Shown: one piece after another, positions 62,901 to 64,000 of the stretch
Layout of the letters: every line of letters begins with the position of its first letter
Numbering within the stretch: position 1 is the first letter of the stretch
Source: JAMZMI01 sp039970095
GTDB taxonomy: Bacteria > Bacteroidota > Bacteroidia > Cytophagales > Cyclobacteriaceae
Assembly (NCBI GenBank): GCA_039970095.1
Contig: JBDVMP010000059.1
Span: 39,662 to 103,661 of the forward strand
Reading direction: 5' to 3'
DNA length: 64,000 nt
Translations under genes and position numbers: made by a program
Notes under the pieces: generated by a model
Database searches by the model: none
The model's input: only the letters and a program-made list of their open reading frames with translations
What the model was told of the DNA's origin: nothing

Positions 62901-63198
62901 AGAGCTTCCGGTAGAAACTCAGCTTTCTCCAGTTTATGGCATTGCCTCTGGCGACTTTGATCATGATGGCGATATAGATATTATAATGGGTGGCAACTTG
63001 TATGGAGCCAAGCCCGAGGTGGGTAGATATGATGCGAGCAATGGTGTGTTTTTAGAAAACCTTGGAGATCAGAAATTCAAAGCCTACAATGGCGGAAGAG
63101 GCTTTTATGTAGATGGGGAAATCCGAGATATCAGCGTTTTCGATGGAAATGTGCTGGTTAGTAGAAACAATGATTCCATGATTCTTTTCCAGTTCTAG
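59917..63198 (+). CDS. FG-GAP/VCBS repeat lipoprotein with ASPIC/UnbV domain (2)
   Basis: This 1093-residue protein has a lipoprotein signal (lipobox LVLAC) and the same domain plan and length as the preceding UnbV protein: FG-GAP loops GDINQDGLVD, ADVNGDGLLD, FDYDKDGDLD, GDLDNDGDLD, ADIDGDGFED, FDADGDGDMD and others along the whole chain, and the UnbV domain at about 515-590 (AIGAKVKVRQGDE, IRGFQSSVDPRPNLGLK). It is clearly a tandem duplicate of the gene at 56063, with much divergence. It is 9 bp before the third copy. Confidence 0.87.
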   Translation: MKLSIQKITPICFGLLVLACSEPKKDTVFQLLQPSESGIDFRNDLTYDEEFNVYTYRNYYNGGGVSVGDINQDGLVDIYFTSNLNANKLYLNKGNFKFEDITESAGVAGTRAWSTGVTMADVNGDGLLDIYVCNSGDIKGDNKQNELFINNGDMTFTESASAFGLDDNGYSTHASFFDYDKDGDLDAYILNNSYQAIGSFDLRRNERPKRDLLGGDKLMRNDGGLFVDVSQDAGIYGSIIGFGLGVTVGDVNGDNWDDIYVSNDFFERDYLYLNNQDGTFSEQLTNQIRSISAASMGADLADINNDGYNDLFVTEMLPSDHERLKSVTTFEDWTKYEYNIQNGYYHQYTRNTFQLNNGDSTFSEIGRLAGVEASDWSWGALIFDFENDGMKDLFIANGIYQDLTNQDYLQYISNEEVLKSVVTKNNVDYKKLIDIIPSNPIENHAYQNQGNLKFEKRTSHYGLNQPGFSNGSAYGDLDNDGDLDLVVNNVNMQSFIYKNTTADKAQGHYVKFQFEGNEGNRYAIGAKVKVRQGDETYYVEQQPIRGFQSSVDPRPNLGLKTADPISISIVWPNGQVSELTDVSVDQTITINQANAGEMKKTPNTKSEKVLRKVDAQMDFAHVENRFVDFNRDRLLYHMNSTEAPKIAVADIDGDGFEDVFIGGSKGFAGAILKGSKAGYTRANISVFDDDKISEDAQSVFFDADGDGDMDLYVCSGGVEFSQSSSALKDRLYFNDGKGGFVKSDQNLPSGTAYVSSSTVSVSDVDADGDMDLFVGERMKPLNYGEPCSGFLLINDGAGNFVDRTADLAPDFSGLGMITDATFSDIDGDQDDDLMIVGEFMVVTIFENNGGAFVQKTTAQTAAMSGWWKSVHAVDIDGDGDLDFVLGNHGLNSRFRASRTQPISLYVSDFDNNGFRDPILTGYAADGKEYPYALRHNLIDQIKSLKKNFPDYESFKKATIDVVFTPEQLSAATKLTATTLASTILINDGNFTFSVIELPVETQLSPVYGIASGDFDHDGDIDIIMGGNLYGAKPEVGRYDASNGVFLENLGDQKFKAYNGGRGFYVDGEIRDISVFDGNVLVSRNNDSMILFQF

Positions 63199-63207
63199 GC
63201 TGATCGA

Positions 63208-64000
63208 ATGAGGCATATCCATCATATTGTTTTAATAACTTCATTGCTCACCTGCGCTTGCAGTAAGCCGGCAAAAGAAGAAACCCTTTTTAAGCTACTT
63301 GCACCTGAGGAGACGGGCGTTTATTTTTCCAATGATCTGAATCCAACGGGTGATCTCAATATCATTGAGTATTTGTATTTCTACAATGGTGGTGGTGTGG
63401 CCATTGGCGATATCAACAATGACGGATTGGATGATTTGTTCTTCACAGCCAATTTGGGAGAAAACAAACTTTACCTCAATCGGGGAAACCTCCTGTTTGA
63501 AGATATTACAGAATCCGCGGGCATTAATCAGACGAAAGATTGGTCCACGGGAGTTTCCATGGCCGATGTAAATGGCGATGGACTGCTGGATATCTATGTG
63601 TGTAAAGTAGGTGAATACAAAAACCTGAAATCTACAAACCAGCTTTTCATAAACAATGGAGACCTCACTTTCACTGAGTCGGCAGAGCAGGTGGGGCTGA
63701 ATTTCTCAGGCTTTTCTACGCAATCCACATTTTTTGATTATGATCAGGACGGTGACCTGGATATGTTTCTGATGAACCATGCCGTACACACCACAAGGAG
63801 TTATGCTTCTGTAGAATCCAGAAATGATGCCGACCCTTTGGCTGGCGATCGCCTGTTTCAAAATCAGCTTAGCCAAGGGGAGTTTCGATTTGTCGATGTG
63901 AGTGCTGAGGCCGGTATTTACAGCAGCCCTCAGGGATACGGACTGGGCTTGGTCGCGGCAGATGTCAATCAAGACGGCTGGGTAGATATTTATGTTGGAA
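63208..64000 (+). CDS. FG-GAP/VCBS repeat lipoprotein with UnbV-type layout (3), cut by window edge
   Basis: Starting at ATG 63208, the frame stays open to the end of the window (264 codons). It begins MRHIHHIVLITSLLTCACSK, a lipoprotein signal, and then repeats the plan of the two preceding genes: YFYNGGGVAIGDINNDGLDD, ADVNGDGLLDIYV, NQLFINNGDLTFTESAE, FDYDQDGDLD and ADVNQDGWVDIYV. The rest, including any UnbV domain, lies outside. It is the third tandem member of this family. Confidence 0.85.
   Translation, partial: MRHIHHIVLITSLLTCACSKPAKEETLFKLLAPEETGVYFSNDLNPTGDLNIIEYLYFYNGGGVAIGDINNDGLDDLFFTANLGENKLYLNRGNLLFEDITESAGINQTKDWSTGVSMADVNGDGLLDIYVCKVGEYKNLKSTNQLFINNGDLTFTESAEQVGLNFSGFSTQSTFFDYDQDGDLDMFLMNHAVHTTRSYASVESRNDADPLAGDRLFQNQLSQGEFRFVDVSAEAGIYSSPQGYGLGLVAADVNQDGWVDIYVG

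Noticed and set aside
1..64000. CRISPR arrays, insertion sequences, prophage genes, riboswitches or rRNA
   Set aside because: No regularly spaced direct repeats, transposase, integrase, phage structural gene, rRNA or recognizable riboswitch core was seen.

Overview
The window is a stretch of a Bacteroidota chromosome, most likely a marine member of the Cytophagales. The evidence is two SusC/SusD outer-membrane pairs, a secreted protein ending in a type IX secretion (T9SS) sorting domain, a PorE-like TPR/PD40/OmpA protein, Bacteroidota promoter elements (TTTG / TAnnTTTG), weak Shine-Dalgarno signals and typical housekeeping genes (clpX-clpP-tig, lepA, folD, purA, relA/spoT, fur). The species cannot be named from the sequence alone.

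Layout. 1-2.0 kb: 3' end of an RND efflux pump followed by a small PII-like protein and a YgaP-like membrane protein. 2.3-8.5 kb: a PAS-rich sensor kinase with a single-domain response regulator; then a leftward kinase/NtrC-type pair divergent from an Rnk-like gene that has its own -24/-12 promoter and an upstream dyad. 8.8-15.4 kb: a haem/iron cluster made of an Rrf2 regulator with three Cys, an atypical cbb3-type oxidase (CcoN with a long N-terminal extension; CcoO fused to a second cytochrome c), two small membrane proteins, a truncated haemoglobin, a tryptophan 2,3-dioxygenase, the remains of a deletion that fused a membrane-protein gene to the tail of a RIC/YtfE di-iron repair gene, a haemerythrin-domain protein and a DUF2024 protein. 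15.5-22.3 kb: a ClC channel; an ECF sigma gene and a DoxX-like gene sharing mirror-image promoters; a CPVC glutaredoxin-like gene and a Cys-rich MarR gene sharing palindromic operators; and a MetR-like regulator followed by peroxiredoxin, a CysJ-like flavodoxin and a trans-sulfuration PLP enzyme. 22.6-30.6 kb: small conserved proteins, dtd, lepA, folD, queE and the PorE-like gene.

30.8-41.5 kb: SusC, SusD, two lipoproteins, then a terminator, a large Asp-box (VPS10-like) T9SS cargo protein and a lipoprotein. 41.7-50.0 kb: a PTPS-family enzyme, clpX, clpP and tig (leftward), tRNA-Leu(UAG), relA/spoT, fur, a STAS protein and purA. 50.2-64 kb: a LacI regulator divergent from a second SusC/SusD pair, followed by three tandem giant FG-GAP/UnbV lipoproteins (the last cut by the window edge) with a small lipoprotein between the first two.

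The best candidates for something new are the Rrf2/oxidase/globin/TDO/haemerythrin cluster, read as a nitrosative or low-oxygen defence module that has lost its RIC gene by deletion, and three compact regulatory architectures readable in the DNA: symmetric divergent ECF promoters, MarR operators over two promoters, and a sigma54 promoter plus dyad beside an NtrC gene. No CRISPR array, insertion sequence, prophage or rRNA gene was seen.
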